Assembly: GCA_026874595.1 (NCBI GenBank)
Contig: CM049311.1
Coordinates: forward strand, 17,135,676 to 17,199,675
DNA from: Sipunculus nudus
Taxonomy: Eukaryota; Annelida; Sipuncula; Golfingiida; Sipunculidae
DNA length: 64,000 nt
Direction of reading: 5' to 3'
Shown: positions 60,550 to 64,000 of the stretch, piece by piece
Position numbering within the stretch: position 1 is the first letter of the stretch
Layout of the letters: each line of letters starts with the position of its first letter
Made by a program: the position numbers and the translations under genes
Notes under the pieces: model-generated
What the model was told of the DNA's origin: nothing
Databases searched by the model: none
Seen by the model: the letters and a program-made list of their open reading frames with translations, nothing else

Positions 60550-60582
60550 ACTAATTTTGTGCATGTCCTATACGAGCCACCG

Positions 60583-63500
60583 TAGGTATTCCAGTAGTCA
60601 CTACGGTTATTTTTACTTCAGAAGCTAGACACCGTTAGCTATGCTCAACACAGTTATCTCCTTTCAACACCGTTACCTAGAGGATTTAAAACCATGTTTT
60701 TATTTTATTTTCTGTGCATTCAAAAAATTAACAAGGTATTTCGACTCAAATTCGTAGATGTACCAAAGTACTTCGTCCGGTAAATCCCTGCAAATGCACA
60801 CCTCCTGAAGCAGAAAAGGAATAGAGACAATTTTTGTTTTTAAAAGTTAAATAACAAGAAAAATGTTCCTTAATTAATTTTTACACACTTTTTTGTTAAA
60901 TTCATAACTATAATTTGTTTTGATTTTATCAAAGGCTATAAATTATAATTTTATCCAAAATCACAAAAAATATGGTGAAGACACTTTCTGAAATGTGCAA
61001 GTGAGATTTTACTTCGTGTAACGGTGTCGAGAAAAAGGTTCATATTTACCCCTTACCTGGACTATTTCAAAATAAGGGAAACTGAACAGTGCACTACTTG
61101 CATTATTCTTTAATTCAAATGATATTTTTCTACAAATTAAGTTTTGTTATATAAAAATCAAGATAAAAAAATCACCAAGAAAACCGTTAAAATGCGACGT
61201 TTTCTGTAGAAATACCAAACTATAAAAATATGGCGAATTTTGTAAAATCGGCGTACGACGTACGGCGTCCGGGTTTTACACACAGCCATAAACACGTGAT
61301 GCTGTTTACATGAGCGATAGTTGGTGCTGCAATGGGTTTACTCAGCTGGACCTGAACATTTTATTTAGAGGTTTGACGGGCGTATTCGAATTGATGTTTT
61401 AGGTGAGTGATATGCAGTCGAATGACGTTGATTCAAATGATAACTGACTAATTCATTAGTGTTTCATTTAGTCTTTTAATTTGTAGTTAAAGGGATAATA
61501 CCATCAAAATAGCATTTTGTTACACAGGACATTATGAACTAGCGACAGCTTGTCACCCCAAACGTCGATTTTAGATGAACTGGAGACGATGGGGTGACAG
61601 TACAAGCTATTGGGTTCGCATCAATTCTAGTATGTGCAGATGTGCACGCCATTTCTGACACTACTTTTTCATTTTCATCTACTTCTCGAACTGCCATTTT
61701 CCTGGGTTAAGACAAAAAGTAACGTTATTATGTTGGGGAAAATAATAATTATTACATCCACGGTTTACTTACGTGTATTCGTGCAGCAGTTTTTAATACC
61801 GAGGCTGGTTTTACTCGGAAAAACTCGTCTCCACGTCTGTCAGCGGGAGAATCACAACTTCCGGTAGGGGATTTCCAAACGGCTATGTGTAAAACTCGGA
61901 AGTCCGAAGTCGGAAGCAAGGATTTTTTTAAATAAAGCAATGTTCGAAGCATAATTAAAATGATACTACATCAATAGAAAGTACCATTTTATTTTTATTG
62001 ATAGAATAAGGTCTTTTCTATCATTATGTAAAAAATCAAAGTTATCCATCTGAAGTTATAGACTATTTCTTGCTCGGTAATGCCGGGTTATGGTCCAAAT
62101 AACATGTGTAAAACTAGCCAGTAATGGCTAATGCACTGGTCATCATGTCGTCAGCAAACGTGTCAAGCATTTTCAGTTTCTTAAATATCACATATTTATA
62201 ATAAACTCTGTTTTGTAACATTAATTATGCTGTTTTTATAATATATTATATTGATATTTTATTTCATTTTGTAAAACAAGATTATATAATTACTCATCAA
62301 TATTTTCGCTATTACCCTATTTTTTGTTTGTAGAAACATGAAAAAAAAAATAAAGATTTGATAATATTTTAAAAATTACCCTGATTATATCATAGAGACT
62401 TAAACAGATAATTTGACAGAACCACAAAACGTCCAGTAAATGTTTTAACAAGGGTGTTTCGAACAAAATATTTTAATTATCATGTATCAATTGAAAAACC
62501 TTTTCCTCTTCCATTGACCAAAAAATTTAATCATGATTATGAATCTCTTAAACTCTTATCTATTATGTAATACTTTTTATGCCAAATTATATTTTACATT
62601 TCATGGTCAGGTTGCACACATTTATATATATATATATGTATGTATGTATATATATTAATCACATTGCAATGTGATATTTTCCCCTATATATGTACCTGCT
62701 GTAAATGGAACCTGTTTCAATTCATGTTTTGAAATTTTGCCAAAATAGCATAATATACATGATGCTTTACAAAAATTTGTTTGCTACTGATTTCATCAGA
62801 CGTATCCTGCAAAATTAAAAATAACCACACACATTAACAACACCTTGACAGAAAAAAATACACAATGCATGTGTAAATAGATATGATCCCGATTGTAACA
62901 TTTTACAATCATATAAAAAACAATAGTTTTTGTTTTTGCAGAACGATTCAATATATAAACGATATTTTTTATGCAGTTAGGCACAATATTCATCAAATTA
63001 ATGTTCTAAAAATTTGCAAAACCACAGGACACAAACATTTATATACTTTATATATATATATATATTTGTAAAATACGTCAACTAAAAAATCAATAAAACA
63101 TCAAACAAAACATTTTGCATAGCCAAAAAAAGTTCATTAAATGTTTAAAAAAAATTACTATACAGCAAAAGTAGAATGGGAATAATTAATATTTGTAATT
63201 GAAATATTTATCTTAGCGGTAAATATCTAACTTGATTTATCAATCCGGTTTGGTTCCATTATTGCATGGTGTCATCATTTTTATGTGGAATTTAAAGGAA
63301 TGAATCATAAAGATAAGCAACAGGTTCAATAAAAATGCCTATATCCCGTAGCATCTTTAAGACACCAGGTCACCTCTAGACAGACTTTTACTTGAAGCCC
63401 CAGATGTCTTACGTGTCGATAAAGATTCTATATGGTTATTTATTAAAGATTTTACATTTAAAATTGTAATTTCTTATCGAGATCCTTGTAATCGTATACA

Positions 63501-64000
63501 GTAATCCGAAGTTGAAGGGAGCACATTCTGTTTACATGCCCTTATCATGCACATATTATAACGTATGAGAGTGAAATCAGTTGCAAATATACTTTAAAAT
63601 ATTATTAAATATCCATTTATTTGAAGTTGAAATGTGATGTTGAAACATCAGGAGTGAATTTTAATATATAAATATCAAGATTGAAAAAGTTTGAAAGAAA
63701 GCGTTAAAACTTGAAAAAGAATTGATCTTAGTTTAAAAAAAAATGATTTGCTTAAATAAACAAATCGATAAGATTTTATAATCACACATGTATTAGTATG
63801 TTTTATATTACCTGGACTGTTGTATCCCTTTTCTAAGATATATTTTAACTTTTTTTTTAAATATCATAGAACTCTAACATATTGAAGGACATTTCGTTTT
63901 GTATTTGATACATGTATGTTTTTTCCAGCGATGACCTACTGGGATATATTGAATTTTCATATTTGTTCAACGTATGGAAAATATATTACTGTTTTTATTT
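60583..64000. other. Right-edge intergenic sequence
   Basis: AT-rich. It holds an isolated terminal-repeat-like sequence ending at 61287 (TCCGGGTTTTACACACAGCC) and another starting at 61881 (GGCTATGTGTAAAACTCGGA), both related to the ends of the 40472-41453 element. From 62 kb to the end nothing was recognised. Confidence 0.45.
60700..60804 (-). other. Protein-like segment, possible exon
   Basis: After an acceptor-like ttttctgcttcag, 34 codons read EVCICRDLPDEVLWYIYEFE and SKYLVNFLNAQKIK before a TAA. The composition is protein-like. No family recognised; it cannot be spliced onto 58130-58306 because it ends in a stop. Could be a gene remnant or chance. Confidence 0.18.

Larger units (their letters stand above)
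58474..60582. mobile_element. Large palindromic-array element, copy B (end to end)
   Basis: Left end CGGTGGCTCGTATAGGACAT and right end, in reverse, CGGTGGCTCGTATAGGACAT are identical and continue 'gcacaaaatta'. Both are flanked by TA. Just inside each end is an array of near-palindromic TATCTCGTTCCCACGCGATA units (58511-58773 and, inverted, 60357-60549), spaced alternately by 'g' and 'at'. The core shares blocks with copy A ('actagggttggggtt', 'cacttcatta', 'atttaagatg'). It is interrupted by a second TIR element at 59316-60097. No transposase frame. Confidence 0.78.

Overview
The window looks like nuclear DNA of a mollusc, most likely a bivalve. This is inferred from large AT-rich introns with standard GT/AG splice sites, very dense microsatellites and poly-G tracts, many short inverted-repeat elements, a stanniocalcin-family gene, a lophotrochozoan-style class A GPCR, and dispersed repeats of the GTGACCTTGACC / GACGGACAGGGTGAT type that I associate with mollusc genomes. 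No bacterial, viral or organellar genes were seen.

Three genes can be built by splicing. (1) Plus strand, 5303-11442: a five-exon gene for a 181-residue secreted protein. Its cysteine spacing matches stanniocalcin, but it ends before the cysteine that joins the vertebrate dimer. A CCAAT box, TATA box and poly(A) signal frame it. (2) Minus strand, 21133-22284: an intronless coding exon for a class A GPCR with DRF in place of DRY and no proline in the NPxxY position. A non-coding 5' exon with TATA box, initiator and donor is proposed at about 24508-24713. (3) Plus strand, 31427-51960: a ten-exon SLC22-family organic ion transporter of 564 residues. It includes an 83-base exon (42627-42709) that has no ATG and is easily missed. 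All phases join without a break.

The rest is repeat-rich. The left edge (1-2150) is a diverged repeat array. Intron 2 of the stanniocalcin-like gene holds a 27-bp minisatellite. A 29-bp satellite of about 36 copies lies at 18429-19470. The SLC22 introns are packed with transposon-like insertions: a 982-bp TIR element with 9-bp target duplication (intron 5), a large element with subterminal arrays of a near-palindromic TATCTCGTTCCCACGCGATA unit (intron 8), and a 1490-bp TIR element starting 20 bp after an exon (intron 9). A second, end-to-end copy of the intron 8 element lies at 58474-60582 and is itself interrupted by another TIR element at 59316-60097.

The three genes show no obvious functional link: a hormone-like secreted protein, a peptide-type receptor and a membrane transporter. 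The most novel items are the short, 10-cysteine stanniocalcin relative and the transposon family with paired palindromic arrays. Downstream of 52 kb I found no confident gene. Two short protein-like minus-strand segments near 58.2 and 60.75 kb are noted at low confidence.
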